Origin: Brevibacillus humidisoli
GTDB taxonomy: Bacteria > Bacillota > Bacilli > Brevibacillales > Brevibacillaceae
DNA: 64,000 nt
Direction: 5' to 3'
NCBI RefSeq assembly: GCF_020923435.1
Contig: NZ_CP087263.1
Location: forward strand, 124,001-188,000
The translations under genes and the position numbers were made by a program. A model generated the notes under the pieces. That model did not search any database, was not told the origin of the DNA, and saw nothing but the letters and a program-made list of their open reading frames with translations. This document shows, one piece after another, positions 7,866 through 17,278 of this stretch (its first letter is position 1; every line of letters begins with the position of its first letter).

Positions 7866-9279
7866 TCCGCTTTTATACCTAGGTTTTTTTGTATTGTACA
7901 CGATCCTGATCCTCATTTTTGGCCGACACGGATTTGATCGGAGCAAAAGCTTAAAGGATTTTTTTATAGCTAATCAGCGTCTTGGTACATGGAGCAGTGT
8001 CTCTACCTTTGGCGCAACCTGGTTTAGCGCAGCTTCCATGCTTGGTTTTACTGGGCTTGTCTATTCTTATGGATACTCCGAGATTCTCTTTACCACTGTT
8101 TGCTGGTTCCTCGGGGCTGCTTTGATGGTGCTGGTGGTGGACAAGTTGTATGATTTTGGTGCTGTGACGGTGCCGGAATTTTTTCGGATCCGTTACGGTT
8201 CGACCACGTTGCAGATATTATCCGGCCTGATCTTACTTTTCAGCTACATTTTGTATATCGTCATTCAAATCCAAGGGTTCGGCATTGTGATCGGGGAGCT
8301 TCTTGATGTTCCTTACACTGTCGGCATCTTTCTTGTCTTTTTGTTTATTATCTACACCACCTTTGGCGGGCTGCATTCCGTGGCCCGGACAGATATGGTA
8401 AATTTTATCCTGATTGTGGTTGGTTCCATTGTGGCTGCGTTCCTCGTCTTGGATGAGGTGGGCGGCATCAGTCGGCTGCATGCGGCGGTGGGGCAGCAGT
8501 ATGTGACATTTGGAAAAGGAACTCATGATCCATTTTCTCCGCTACCGGAGGGGATGTGGTCGATTGCCGCTTTTATTAGTTCCTTCTTTGCACTGGGGCT
8601 GGGGTTAGCGGCAAATCCGCAGTATGTGGTCAGGATTTGGTCTGCCCGCAACAAAAGAACCGCTTATCGCATGATCGCGATCAGTATTCTGTTGCTATCG
8701 GTTGTCTATCTCTCCTTGGCGATCGTCGGAATGGGTGGCAAGATACTGGTCCCCGCGGGAAGTGTCGCCAACGATGACGAGGTTTTTCCCTATATGATGA
8801 CGGAGTTTATCTCGTCCCCCTTGAAAGGGATCATTTTGATCAGCATCGTTGCCGCCAGTATCTCTACCGCGAATTCGCAGCTTCTCTTGCTTGCGAGCAG
8901 TGTGATCTATGATGTGTATCAATCGGTTCGCAAGACGGCGCTTTCCGATCGCAGATTGTTAATCTACACGCGGTGGCTGATTGTCTTGCTGGCTACCTGT
9001 TCTCTCCTGCTCTCCCTTACCCCCTTGAACGATCTGGTCGGATTTAGTGGACAGGTCTGGGGGATTATCGCCTCCACCTTCTTTTTTCCGTTATTTGGTG
9101 GGCTGTTATGGAAAAAGGCGAATAGTCAGGGAGCGATTTTATCATTTGTCGGAGGAATGGCGACCTACCTGATCAGCTTCCTGCTCATACCTGAGGATGT
9201 GAGCAGATACGTGCATCCCGCTGTTCCATCCGTGATCGTATCCGGAATCTTGTTTTTCTCACAGATAAGGAGATCGTAG
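7858..9279 (+). CDS. Sodium:solute symporter (SSS family)
   Basis: 473-residue polytopic inner-membrane transporter, LeuT-fold, with about 12-13 predicted helices. Start ATG 7858 has AAAGGAG at 7840-7846. Family features include the N-terminal RSLKDFFIA-like segment (SKSLKDFFIANQRLG), TFGATWFSAASMLGFTG, TFGGLHSVARTDMVNF and the late SIVAASISTANSQLLL sodium-site region. The family moves organic acids, amino acids or sugars with Na+. It is cotranscribed with the sensor kinase and sigma-54 activator that follow within two and seven bases, so the symporter may take up, or help sense, the same compound as the downstream TRAP system. Substrate not deducible. Confidence 0.88.
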   Translation: MYDPLLYLGFFVLYTILILIFGRHGFDRSKSLKDFFIANQRLGTWSSVSTFGATWFSAASMLGFTGLVYSYGYSEILFTTVCWFLGAALMVLVVDKLYDFGAVTVPEFFRIRYGSTTLQILSGLILLFSYILYIVIQIQGFGIVIGELLDVPYTVGIFLVFLFIIYTTFGGLHSVARTDMVNFILIVVGSIVAAFLVLDEVGGISRLHAAVGQQYVTFGKGTHDPFSPLPEGMWSIAAFISSFFALGLGLAANPQYVVRIWSARNKRTAYRMIAISILLLSVVYLSLAIVGMGGKILVPAGSVANDDEVFPYMMTEFISSPLKGIILISIVAASISTANSQLLLLASSVIYDVYQSVRKTALSDRRLLIYTRWLIVLLATCSLLLSLTPLNDLVGFSGQVWGIIASTFFFPLFGGLLWKKANSQGAILSFVGGMATYLISFLLIPEDVSRYVHPAVPSVIVSGILFFSQIRRS

Positions 9280-9280
9280 G

Positions 9281-10684
9281 ATGAAACAAAAACGAACCAT
9301 CGAGATTAAAATCATGATTCCCTTTTTGATCGTCGTCCTGATCCCTTGTTTGGCCGTTGGCTCGGCAGCTTACTGGACTGGCTTTCAATCGTACAAACAT
9401 GAGCGCCTGCAAGAGGCGGAGAACCAGTTGAATACGGTGATCAGCTACGTAAACGTATTGGAGCGACAGTCTCTGCGAGGAGAATTAATGGCAGAGCATG
9501 CGAAAAAGCTGGCGAAAGACTTGGTGTCCGATACGGAATCCGTCATATTGTTGGAATATTCCGGCTCAACTCACGATGCAGATCTGGCAGAGGATGGACG
9601 GAGCCCATGGTGGGAGCCGTACTTGGCCAAAGGCAATGGCTCGTATAAGAGAGAGCAAGGCAGCGTGTCGCTGCAAGAAGAGTGGGTATTGATCCATCAT
9701 CTGCCCACATGGGAATGGACGATTGTGATCCCCTTTCGCCTCTCCTATATTGCCGAACCGCTGATTGATATCCAGAAGAACACCTTGTTGGTGATGATTG
9801 TGGCTGCTATTGTGGCGGTGCAATGTACGATTTTTCTCTCTCATCATCTTTCTCGTCCGCTGAAAAACCTGGCGGCGTTTTGTCAGCGGTTGGGCAAGGA
9901 TGAGGTGCCGGAAGAAACAGACCTTGCTTTAACCCGCGATGACGAGATTGGCGTCCTTGCCCATGCGATCAAGGAAATGCTGGATAACATGGAAGAAAAG
10001 AAGCTGCTGGAAAAAAGGATGGAGCGCATGGAGCGGCTGGCCTCGATGGGACAGATGGCATCCGGTATCGCCCACGAGATTCGCAACCCGTTGGCCGGGA
10101 TCAAAACCACGACGCAAGTACTCGCCTCCAGATTAGAGCTGGATGAGAAAAACCAGGCGCTTTTTCAAGGAGTGACCGGTGAGATTGACCGGGTCAACCG
10201 CATTATTACCAACCTGTTGAACCTGGCCCGCCCCCGTGACCCGCAGACACGTACGATCTCGGTACATGACGTCGTGAACCAGACACTGGTGCTGCTTGAG
10301 AAGGAAAACAAAGAGAAAAACATTTGGTTTCACAACCGTATCTCCAGCGAGCTGCATTATCTGGTAGATCCTGACCACTTTAAGCAAATCATCATCAACT
10401 TAAGCTTAAATGCGATCAATGCGATGCCTGCTGGAGGTGCGATTACGTTTTCATCCGGTCTCAACGGGGAGCTTTTCATACAGGATGAGGGAACAGGCAT
10501 TGCCAAGGAGGAGTTTGAGAAAATCTTCGAGCCATTTTACACCACTACTTCAACGGGTACAGGCTTAGGGCTGACGATGGTTCACCAGCTTGTCTTGCAA
10601 AATAACGGTGAAATCACGATACAAAGCGAACAGGGGAAAGGTACGGTCTTTACTCTATATTTCCCCGTGCAGGGAAGGGAGTGA
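9281..10684 (+). CDS. Membrane sensor histidine kinase
   Basis: 467-residue kinase partner of the sigma-54 activator directly downstream (gap six bases). Architecture: short cytoplasmic start, membrane helix at about 12-33, extracellular sensor of about 125 residues, second helix at about 165-188, HAMP-like linker, a coiled segment (EEKKLLEKRMERMERLASM), the phosphoacceptor His265 in GIAHEIRNPLAGIKT, N-box LSLNAINAMPAGG, G1 box DEGTGI, F-box EPFYTTTSTGTGLGL. This is the DctB/AtoS/ZraS organisation, typical for sensing small carboxylates outside the cell. It lies one base after the symporter stop. The extracellular domain probably is a Cache-type fold, but that is inference. Confidence 0.92.
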   Translation: MKQKRTIEIKIMIPFLIVVLIPCLAVGSAAYWTGFQSYKHERLQEAENQLNTVISYVNVLERQSLRGELMAEHAKKLAKDLVSDTESVILLEYSGSTHDADLAEDGRSPWWEPYLAKGNGSYKREQGSVSLQEEWVLIHHLPTWEWTIVIPFRLSYIAEPLIDIQKNTLLVMIVAAIVAVQCTIFLSHHLSRPLKNLAAFCQRLGKDEVPEETDLALTRDDEIGVLAHAIKEMLDNMEEKKLLEKRMERMERLASMGQMASGIAHEIRNPLAGIKTTTQVLASRLELDEKNQALFQGVTGEIDRVNRIITNLLNLARPRDPQTRTISVHDVVNQTLVLLEKENKEKNIWFHNRISSELHYLVDPDHFKQIIINLSLNAINAMPAGGAITFSSGLNGELFIQDEGTGIAKEEFEKIFEPFYTTTSTGTGLGLTMVHQLVLQNNGEITIQSEQGKGTVFTLYFPVQGRE

Positions 10685-10690
10685 TCCGAG

Positions 10691-12118
10691 ATGGGAGTTA
10701 AGCGCATTCTGATCGTAGATGACGAGATGACATTGCGATTAGCGCTGCAAGCAGGATTGGAAGACCATGGATGTCAGGTAGAGACGGCGGAAAATATCAA
10801 GCAAGCCAATGCGATCATCAAAGATTTTCTCCCGCACATCATGTTTCTTGATATTCGTCTGCCAGACGGGAACGGGCTGGACTTGCTGGAGAAGATCAGA
10901 GAGTCTCACCCTGATATCGCGGTTGTGATGATGACGGCGTATGGCGATACCCGCAGCGCTGTTCGGGCGATCAAATCGGGAGCGGTTGATTATATTAACA
11001 AGCCGTTTGAGCTGGAAGAGGTTCAGTTGCTGGTCGAAAAAACGTTTAAACAGATGGATCTCGAATCAGAGGTTGAATTGTATCGGCAAGCCAAGAAGAA
11101 TCAAGAGGTCTCTTTTATTGGAGAGAGCAAGGCGACGCTTGACTTTATACGCGTATTGGAGCAGGTGGCTGTCGCAAAGGATACGACGGTGTTGATTCGG
11201 GGGGAGACGGGGACAGGAAAAGAGCTGGCCGCCCGATACATCCATGAAGCAAGTGACAGACAAGACCGTCCGTTTCTGGCGATCAATTGTGGCGCGCTGC
11301 CATCCAATCTGATCGAAAGTGAACTGTTTGGCCATGAAAAAGGAGCCTTTACAGGAGCCAACCAGACGAAAAAGGGGCTGTTTGAATGGGCGGACGGAGG
11401 CACGTTGTTTCTGGACGAGATTGGCGAACTGGCGCCTGAGATGCAAGTTAAACTGCTCCGCTTTCTGGAAGAAAGAAAGTTTAAGCGTGTGGGCGGTTTT
11501 CGGGACATCGTGGTCGATGTGCGGGTAATAGCGGCTACCCACCGGGACCTGGAGCAAATGGTAGTGGAAAAAGCGTTTCGCTCTGATCTGTACTATCGGT
11601 TGAATGTCGTTCCGATTACATTGCCGCCATTGCACCAAAGAGGCAAAGATATTGTGCTGTTGGCTGACTATTTTCTAAAGCAGTATTGTCAGCAGATGGG
11701 CAGAAAACCATTGCAGCTCACAGACGCGGTAAAGGATACGCTGCTGCGCTATACGTGGCCGGGCAATATTCGCGAACTGAAGAATATTATGGAGCGCATC
11801 GCCATTTTACAAAAAGAGAGATTTGTACAGATAGAAGATTTGCCGAAAGAATTGATTCGATTGGATCAGAAGGCGATCAGCGATTCACTGACCCTTGAAG
11901 AGCCTGCTGGCAACGCAGGCCAGCTTGCTGACGAGGTAGATGCGCGGTTTAGTGGGCAAGCCGTCTATTTGGAAGAGATCCTGGAGCAGATAGAGAGGAC
12001 CTATATCTTGAAAGCGTTGGAACAGACACGCTGGAATATTTCGCAGGCGGCCAAGCTATTGGGAATGAGCCGGTATGCCTGTCAACGCAGGGTAGACAAA
12101 TACTTTCCGCAGAAATAG
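10691..12118 (+). CDS. Sigma-54-dependent response regulator (NtrC/AtoC/DctD type)
   Basis: 475-residue enhancer-binding protein. Receiver domain at 1-120 with phospho-acceptor Asp54 (FLDIRLPDG) and KPFELEE; central AAA+ domain with Walker A GETGTGKE, the sigma-54 contact loop GAFTGA, Walker B GGTLFLDEIGEL and R-finger region; C-terminal Fis-type helix-turn-helix (WNISQAAKLLGMSRY). The intact GAFTGA loop means it must act on a sigma-54 promoter, and one is present 128 bases after its stop, in front of dctP. It is the clear output partner of the kinase. A terminator follows at 12151. Confidence 0.95.
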   Translation: MGVKRILIVDDEMTLRLALQAGLEDHGCQVETAENIKQANAIIKDFLPHIMFLDIRLPDGNGLDLLEKIRESHPDIAVVMMTAYGDTRSAVRAIKSGAVDYINKPFELEEVQLLVEKTFKQMDLESEVELYRQAKKNQEVSFIGESKATLDFIRVLEQVAVAKDTTVLIRGETGTGKELAARYIHEASDRQDRPFLAINCGALPSNLIESELFGHEKGAFTGANQTKKGLFEWADGGTLFLDEIGELAPEMQVKLLRFLEERKFKRVGGFRDIVVDVRVIAATHRDLEQMVVEKAFRSDLYYRLNVVPITLPPLHQRGKDIVLLADYFLKQYCQQMGRKPLQLTDAVKDTLLRYTWPGNIRELKNIMERIAILQKERFVQIEDLPKELIRLDQKAISDSLTLEEPAGNAGQLADEVDARFSGQAVYLEEILEQIERTYILKALEQTRWNISQAAKLLGMSRYACQRRVDKYFPQK

Positions 12119-12125
12119 TCGTGAT

Positions 12126-12153
12126 TGTGCGAAAACTTTGATCATGTGCGAAA
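12126..12153. promoter_or_regulatory. Repeated TGTGCGAAA motif, candidate activator site
   Basis: TGTGCGAAA occurs at 12126-12134 and 12145-12153, starts 19 bases apart, about 100 bases upstream of the -24/-12 promoter, which is the usual distance for enhancer sites of sigma-54 activators. A 15-base palindrome CAATT-N5-AATTG (12224-12238) nearer the promoter is an alternative. The second copy overlaps the terminator stem. Assignment is speculative. Confidence 0.35.
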
Positions 12154-12180
12154 TCGCTCATTTTGGGCGATTTTTTGTTT
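12151..12180 (+). terminator. Intrinsic terminator after the response regulator
   Basis: AAATCGC (12151-12157) pairs with GCGATTT (12167-12173), loop of nine bases, followed by TTTTGTTTT. It separates the symporter-kinase-regulator transcript from the sigma-54 promoter of the TRAP operon. Confidence 0.7.
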
Positions 12181-12245
12181 TGGATCTACTGAAAAAAGAA
12201 TCGAAACATTCCGGTTTGCCAAGCAATTTGTCGAATTGTGAAGGT

Positions 12246-12260
12246 TGGCATGATAGTTGC
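12246..12260 (+). promoter_or_regulatory. Sigma-54 (-24/-12) promoter of the TRAP-acc-pxp operon
   Basis: TGGCATGATAGTTGC fits the consensus TGGCACG-N4-TTGC at ten of the eleven specified bases with exact spacing and both invariant GG and GC. It lies 42 bases upstream of the dctP start and downstream of an activator gene with a GAFTGA loop. This is strong evidence for sigma-54 control in cis. Confidence 0.85.
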
Positions 12261-12302
12261 GATATGGGTAGGGCGATATCACAAAAAGGGGGAAACAGGT
12301 AG

Positions 12303-13361
12303 ATGCGAAAAATATGGATTGTTGCAGCAGCATTGCTAACCTTTTCTTTTGCCCTTGCTGGCTGCGGTGGAAGCAACCAGGCTGACCAAACGGCTGGCAG
12401 CCAAACGGGCAGCGAGAGCAGCAAGGAATCTGCTGAGCCGGTCAAGTGGATCGTCAACTCGGTCTGGCCGGAAGACAATCATCACAGCCAGGGTCTTCAC
12501 GAGTTTGCCGCCAAGGTGAAAGAAGCTACCGGCGGGAAAGTGGAGCTCGACGTGATGACAGGCGGAGCACTGAGTTACAAAGGGCCTGAGCTTCTGAAGG
12601 CCGTTCGTGATGGGTTAGTTCCTGTATCCGATATGCTTACCAGTGGAGTAGCGGGAGATGAACCGCTCTTTGGGTTAGTTACCCTGCCGTTTCTTGTGCA
12701 AAGTTTTGAAGAAGGCAAGAAGTTGAACGAGATTGCCCGTCCCTATTTTGATAAAGCGGCCGAAGAAAAATGGAACCAAAAAATTCTCTACATTGCGCCC
12801 TGGCCGCCAGCAGGTTTCTGGACCAAAAATGAAGTTCACTCATTGAAGGATATGGAAGGCCTCAAAATGCGTACGTATGATGAAAACGGCGCGCTCGTAG
12901 TAGAGGCGGCTGGCGGTACACCGCATCCGCTGCCGTTTAGTGAGGTATATTCATCGCTGGCCACTGGCGTCATTGACTCGGTTTTAACTTCTACACCTAC
13001 TGCTGTTGACGCCAAGTTCTGGGAAGTATTGGATTACTACGTACCTGCCAATGTGACGATGGCGACCAACTTGGTCACTGTTAATTTGGATCAATTCAAC
13101 AAACTGGATAAAGAGACACAAGAGGCTATCATCCAAGCCGGTAAAGAAATGGAAGCGGAGATGTGGGAGAAGGTTGCCAAGCTTGATCAGGAACAAGAAG
13201 GCATCGCCAATGAAAATGGCATCAAAACACTCCAGCCTGATGAAGCGTTTTTAAAAGAATTATCTGAAGTGACCAAAGATATCCGGGAGAATTGGTTAAA
13301 GCAAGCACCGGCTGAGGCACAAGAGATTGTTGAAAAGTTTCATCAAGAGGTCGGAAGGTAA
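12303..13361 (+). CDS. dctP: TRAP transporter substrate-binding lipoprotein DctP
   Basis: 352-residue extracellular binding protein of a tripartite ATP-independent periplasmic-type transporter. N-terminal lipoprotein signal with lipobox LAGC (Cys about residue 22) followed by a Gly/Ser/Gln-rich tether. The family core has VWPEDNHHSQGLHEFA, the helix-strand region SLKDMEGLKMRTYDENGALVV with the carboxylate-binding Arg and the LATGVIDSVLTSTPT segment. Start ATG 12303 has AAGGGGG upstream. The histidine-rich WPEDNHH start and missing close match to C4-dicarboxylate DctP leave the ligand open; the neighbouring pxp genes suggest 5-oxoproline or another cyclic or branched carboxylate. A hairpin at 13378 separates it from the membrane subunits. 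Confidence 0.92.
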   Translation: MRKIWIVAAALLTFSFALAGCGGSNQADQTAGSQTGSESSKESAEPVKWIVNSVWPEDNHHSQGLHEFAAKVKEATGGKVELDVMTGGALSYKGPELLKAVRDGLVPVSDMLTSGVAGDEPLFGLVTLPFLVQSFEEGKKLNEIARPYFDKAAEEKWNQKILYIAPWPPAGFWTKNEVHSLKDMEGLKMRTYDENGALVVEAAGGTPHPLPFSEVYSSLATGVIDSVLTSTPTAVDAKFWEVLDYYVPANVTMATNLVTVNLDQFNKLDKETQEAIIQAGKEMEAEMWEKVAKLDQEQEGIANENGIKTLQPDEAFLKELSEVTKDIRENWLKQAPAEAQEIVEKFHQEVGR

Positions 13362-13377
13362 CAAAATGCAGCAAAAG

Positions 13378-13418
13378 GGCAACCGGCGGTAGAGCAGTTT
13401 TGCCGGTTGCCTTTGTTG
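13378..13418 (+). terminator. Intra-operon hairpin between dctP and dctQ
   Basis: GGCAACCGGC (13378-13387) pairs perfectly with GCCGGTTGCC (13402-13411), loop 14 bases, followed by TTTGTT. A weak terminator or 3'-end stabiliser here would give more binding protein than permease, as is usual for transporter operons. Confidence 0.65.
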
Positions 13419-13475
13419 CCTACCAACCGAACGATTGGCGAAACTACGTACGGATCACTTGGAAGGGGGAGAAGG

Positions 13476-14009
13476 ATGGAACCATTTGTCCGTGTCGTTG
13501 ACCGAATGTCCCGTGCCTTTGGCCTAATAGCAGGTATCATGATGCTCATCGGGGTCGCTCTCGTCATTGCAGAGATCGTTGTTCGCGCCCTTTTCAACAG
13601 CACGCTGTATATTACCGAAGAATATACCGCTTATCTCATGGTGGCGATTACGTTTCTCGGTTTGGCCTACACCTTAAAAGAAAAAGGCCATATCCGCATG
13701 GTGTTTCTGCACAAATTCGTAAAAGGCAAGGCTCGTATTCTCTTGGACCTCTATGCGTTTGTCGTAGGGGCTGCTGTCTTTGCAGTGATTACCGCAACAA
13801 CCTGGGCGTTCTTTTGGGACTCTGTGGTTTCGGGAACGCAGTCGATGCAGCTATCAAAAACGTATCTAGCCATTCCGCAGTCTGCCATGCCCTTGGGCTC
13901 GCTGTTGGTGACGCTGCAGTTTGCTGCGGAAATCGTTCGCTCAGTCACGAGACTGCGCAGCGGGCAAATTGAGGAAGAAGAAGCGGAGTCCCAGGCGTTA
14001 GGGCGTTGA
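13476..14009 (+). CDS. dctQ: TRAP transporter small permease DctQ
   Basis: 177-residue membrane protein with four predicted helices (about 17-40, 50-68, 90-112, 128-150 by hydrophobicity). Family pattern seen: FNSTLYITEEYTAYLMV and the conserved GLAYTLKEKGHIRM. The ATG at 13476 follows GGAAGGGGGAGAAGG; a longer open frame to 13407 runs into the preceding hairpin and is unlikely to be translated. DctQ pairs with the large subunit DctM encoded 33 bases downstream to form the sodium-driven transporter. Confidence 0.92.
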   Translation: MEPFVRVVDRMSRAFGLIAGIMMLIGVALVIAEIVVRALFNSTLYITEEYTAYLMVAITFLGLAYTLKEKGHIRMVFLHKFVKGKARILLDLYAFVVGAAVFAVITATTWAFFWDSVVSGTQSMQLSKTYLAIPQSAMPLGSLLVTLQFAAEIVRSVTRLRSGQIEEEEAESQALGR

Positions 14010-14042
14010 TCATGTAGTCACGTGTAAAGGAGGAGAGCAGCC

Positions 14043-15341
14043 TTGAGCTTGTCTGTTGTTTCGTTCGCCATATTGGGGCTTTTGGTTCTCACTTTGGGAA
14101 GCACGATATGGGTTGGATTATCGTTGTTTCTTGTAGGGATAGGGAGCTTCGCATTTTTTACGGATAGTCCGCCGATGACCATCTTAGCCAATGTACTCTG
14201 GAATAACACACACAGTTCAACGATGATGGCACTTCCCCTGTTCATTTTTATGGGAGAAATTCTGTTTCGCAGCAAAATCTCGGAAAACCTGTTCAAGGGG
14301 TTGTCCCCCTGGATGAGTTTTTTGCCGGGACGGTTGATCCATGTCAATATCATCGCCAGCAGTCTGTTCGCTGCAGTGAGTGGGTCATCGGCTGCGACGA
14401 CTGCGACTGTAGGCAAGATAACGCTGCCGGAGCTGCTAAAGCGGAACTATGATCGTTCTCTCAGCCTTGGTTCTCTTGCAGGTGCCGGAACGTTAGGCTT
14501 TTTGATCCCTCCCAGTATGATCATGCTGGTATACGGTATTGTCGCAGAAGTCAGCATTGGCAAATTGTTTATCGCCGGTGTGATTCCAGGGATCCTGCTT
14601 GCTGCCGCTTTTAGCGGTTTTACGATCATTCGCTGCATCGTAAACCCTGACCTCGCGCCAAAGGGAGAGAGCTATACATGGGCGGATCGGATCAAATCAC
14701 TGCCCCTGTTACTCCCTGTATGTATCTTAATTGTCATGGTATTGGGCAGTATTTACGCGGGATGGGCTACGCCGACCGAAGCGGCTTCCGTTGGTGTAGT
14801 TGGTGCACTCTTTTTTGCCCTCTTATCTCGGAGTTTGAATAAGGATATTTTCTGGGAAGCCGTTTTGGGGGCCGTGAAGACCAGCTCGATGATCATGTTG
14901 ATTGTCGTTGGCGCGTCGTACTTGTCCGTGGCTGTAGGATATCTCGGCATTCCGGCCTCGCTGACGCAATGGATTGGCACACTTGGACTGTCTAGGTTCC
15001 AATTAATCATGCTGATGTCGATTATGTATATTATACTGGGCTGCTTGCTTGACGGCTTTTCGATGATTGTGATGAGTCTGCCGTTGGCGTTGCCCTTGAT
15101 TATCGCAGCAGGATTTGATCCCCTGTGGTTCGGCATCTATCTGATCATGATGATTGAAGTCGCTCAAATTACGCCGCCTGTAGGGTTTAACTTGTTTGTC
15201 ATTAACGGTCTGGTACGTGATGACGTACTCAAGATTGCCTGGTATGCCCTGCCGTCTTTTCTGATGATCTTGGCCGTGGTGGCAATCGTTACGCTTTATC
15301 CGGATATTGTACTCTGGCTGCCGAACCAGATGGTGCACTAA
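14043..15341 (+). CDS. dctM: TRAP transporter large permease DctM
   Basis: 432-residue polytopic protein with about 11-12 helices, the transport subunit of the TRAP system. Start is TTG at 14043, preceded by AGGAGGAGAG. Typical motifs: PLFIFMGEILFRSKI, the conserved AAVSGSSAATTATVGKI motif at the first half-site, LIPPSMIMLVYGIVAEVSIG, WATPTEAASVGVVGA and the C-terminal EVAQITPPVGFNLFVI. Length is normal. Operon partner of DctP and DctQ and followed 49 bases later by accB. Confidence 0.94.
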   Translation: MSLSVVSFAILGLLVLTLGSTIWVGLSLFLVGIGSFAFFTDSPPMTILANVLWNNTHSSTMMALPLFIFMGEILFRSKISENLFKGLSPWMSFLPGRLIHVNIIASSLFAAVSGSSAATTATVGKITLPELLKRNYDRSLSLGSLAGAGTLGFLIPPSMIMLVYGIVAEVSIGKLFIAGVIPGILLAAAFSGFTIIRCIVNPDLAPKGESYTWADRIKSLPLLLPVCILIVMVLGSIYAGWATPTEAASVGVVGALFFALLSRSLNKDIFWEAVLGAVKTSSMIMLIVVGASYLSVAVGYLGIPASLTQWIGTLGLSRFQLIMLMSIMYIILGCLLDGFSMIVMSLPLALPLIIAAGFDPLWFGIYLIMMIEVAQITPPVGFNLFVINGLVRDDVLKIAWYALPSFLMILAVVAIVTLYPDIVLWLPNQMVH

Positions 15342-15390
15342 CCGCTGCTATTTGAAAAATGGATAACAGGAGTACGAGGGACGTGAGAGA

Positions 15391-15894
15391 ATGTTAAAGG
15401 TACAGCATATACGAGATCTGATCAAAGTGGTGGATCAATCTTCGGTTCAGGAATTCACATACGAATCGGAATCCGAAAAAATTCGCATCAAAAAAGGGGA
15501 TGTAGTTCTGGAAACTGCCGCTGTGGACGGTCCAGTCACGACAACCATTCCACAACCAGCACAGGAGGATCATCGTGCAGCGGTCGAAGCACGCCTAACA
15601 GCCGGTGATGACGCGAGAGCTAATCATGCGAGAGAGGAACAGCATGCTGATCCTGTAACCCATATCACCTCACCGATGGTGGGTACCTATTACTCCGCAT
15701 CGCAGCCAGGAGCTGCCCCCTATGTCAGGGTAGGAGATACGGTTCATAAGGATACGGTAGTCTGTATTGTGGAAGCGATGAAACTATTTAATGAGATCGA
15801 AGCGGAAGTGGACGGTGAAATCGTCGAGGTCATGGTGAAGGATGGGCAGCTCGTAGAATATGGCCAACCTTTATTTGCGGTCAAGAAAAAATAG
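15391..15894 (+). CDS. accB: Biotin carboxyl carrier protein
   Basis: 167-residue BCCP. The N-terminal helix and strand (HIRDLIKVVDQSSVQEFTYE) are typical of AccB, followed by a Glu/Ala-rich linker, then the biotinyl domain with acceptor Lys131 in the canonical EAMKLFNEI motif. Followed after six bases by accC. In this context it is probably not the fatty-acid enzyme copy but a pathway-specific one, since no accA/accD carboxyltransferase is present and pxpB, pxpC follow. The PxpB/PxpC pair resembles the allophanate hydrolase/carboxyltransferase parts of urea amidolyase, which also works with a biotin carboxylase. Confidence 0.93.
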   Translation: MLKVQHIRDLIKVVDQSSVQEFTYESESEKIRIKKGDVVLETAAVDGPVTTTIPQPAQEDHRAAVEARLTAGDDARANHAREEQHADPVTHITSPMVGTYYSASQPGAAPYVRVGDTVHKDTVVCIVEAMKLFNEIEAEVDGEIVEVMVKDGQLVEYGQPLFAVKKK

Positions 15895-15909
15895 CAAGGG
15901 ATGGTAGCG

Positions 15910-17262
15910 ATGTTTCAAAAAGTGCTCATAGCAAACCGCGGTGAAATCGCCGTGCGGATTATCCGTGCGTGTCGCGAAATGGGGATCCGAACGGTAGCCG
16001 TCTATTCCGAAGCCGACCGCGAGTCGCTGCACGTCAAGCTGGCTGACGAGGCGTACTGCATCGGACCAACCTCTTCCAAAGAGAGCTATCTCAACATGGC
16101 GAATCTGATGAGTCTGGCTGCCAAGATAGGGGTTGACGCGATTCATCCCGGATACGGCTTCCTTGCTGAAAACGCTGACTTTGCCGAGATATGTGCCGCC
16201 TGCAACATCGCCTTTATCGGTCCAGAACCCGATGCGATTACCAAGATGGGTGACAAATCGACAGCCAAAGAGACGATGAAACAAGCAGGGGTTCCGATTG
16301 TTCCCGGTACGGACGGGCTGATCGAAAACGTGGAGGAGGCGATCGAGACGGCGCAGCAGATCGGCTATCCTGTCATGGTGAAAGCGACGGCAGGCGGCGG
16401 CGGACGCGGGATGCGTGTGGCAAACGATGATCAGGAACTGGAAAAAGCGATCCGTCAGGCGCAGAACGAAGCGAAGACCGCCTTTGGCAATCCCGGCGTC
16501 TACTTGGAAAAGTTTGTGGAAGGACCGCGCCACGTGGAGATCCAGATCATGGCGGACAAACACGGCAATGTCGTCTACATCGGGGAGCGGGACTGTTCCA
16601 TTCAACGTCGTCACCAAAAGCTGATCGAGGAGGCACCCTCGCCTGCCCTGAGTGAAGAGCTGCGGGCCGAGATGGGGCTGGCAGCCGTTGCGGCGGCAAA
16701 AGCGGTCAACTACCACGGGGCGGGAACGGTTGAATTCTTGTTGGATAAACACGGCAAGTTTTACTTCATGGAGATGAACACACGGATTCAGGTAGAACAC
16801 CCGGTGACAGAATGGGTGTCCGGCTTTGATCTGATCAAGGAACAGATCAACGTGGCGGCCGGTCTTCCGCTCTCCTTCTCGCAAGAAGATGTGAAACTGG
16901 ACGGCTGGGCGATCGAGTGCCGGATCAACGCGGAAAACCCGGTCAAGAACTTCATGCCCTCGCCGGGGCGCATCACCCATTACCTGCCTCCTGGCGGATT
17001 TGGCGTGCGAGTCGACAGTGCCGCCTATAGTGGATATCAGATCCCGCCGTTTTACGATTCGATGATTGCCAAGGTGATTGTATGGGGAAGCAATCGTGAG
17101 GAAGCGATTAGGCGGATGAAAAGAGCGTTGGAGGAATTTGTGATCGAAGGTATTCACACCACCATCCCGTTTCATCATAAGCTGTTGGATCATCCAGTCT
17201 TTCAACAGGGAGACTTCGATACAAAATTTTTGGAAAAGCATACGATTGAATGGGAATCGTGA
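15910..17262 (+). CDS. accC: Biotin carboxylase
   Basis: 450-residue ATP-grasp enzyme that carboxylates biotin on the carrier protein. Chosen start is ATG 15910 ([17 protein letters not shown]) with AAGGG at 15896-15900; an in-frame ATG at 15901 is too close to that site. Conserved blocks: [12 protein letters not shown], the glycine-rich [13 protein letters not shown] lid, [27 protein letters not shown], the metal-binding [14 protein letters not shown] and [11 protein letters not shown]. Complete. Cotranscribed with accB and pxpBAC, which implies that a bicarbonate-dependent carboxylation takes part in the pathway fed by the TRAP transporter. Confidence 0.95.
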   Translation: MFQKVLIANRGEIAVRIIRACREMGIRTVAVYSEADRESLHVKLADEAYCIGPTSSKESYLNMANLMSLAAKIGVDAIHPGYGFLAENADFAEICAACNIAFIGPEPDAITKMGDKSTAKETMKQAGVPIVPGTDGLIENVEEAIETAQQIGYPVMVKATAGGGGRGMRVANDDQELEKAIRQAQNEAKTAFGNPGVYLEKFVEGPRHVEIQIMADKHGNVVYIGERDCSIQRRHQKLIEEAPSPALSEELRAEMGLAAVAAAKAVNYHGAGTVEFLLDKHGKFYFMEMNTRIQVEHPVTEWVSGFDLIKEQINVAAGLPLSFSQEDVKLDGWAIECRINAENPVKNFMPSPGRITHYLPPGGFGVRVDSAAYSGYQIPPFYDSMIAKVIVWGSNREEAIRRMKRALEEFVIEGIHTTIPFHHKLLDHPVFQQGDFDTKFLEKHTIEWES

Positions 17263-17278
17263 GTGGAGAGAACCATGT

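Noticed and set aside
15871-17241. 456-codon open frame antisense to accC
   Set aside because: It mirrors the accC codon pattern on the opposite strand, has no ribosome site and no family motifs; accC itself is unmistakable.
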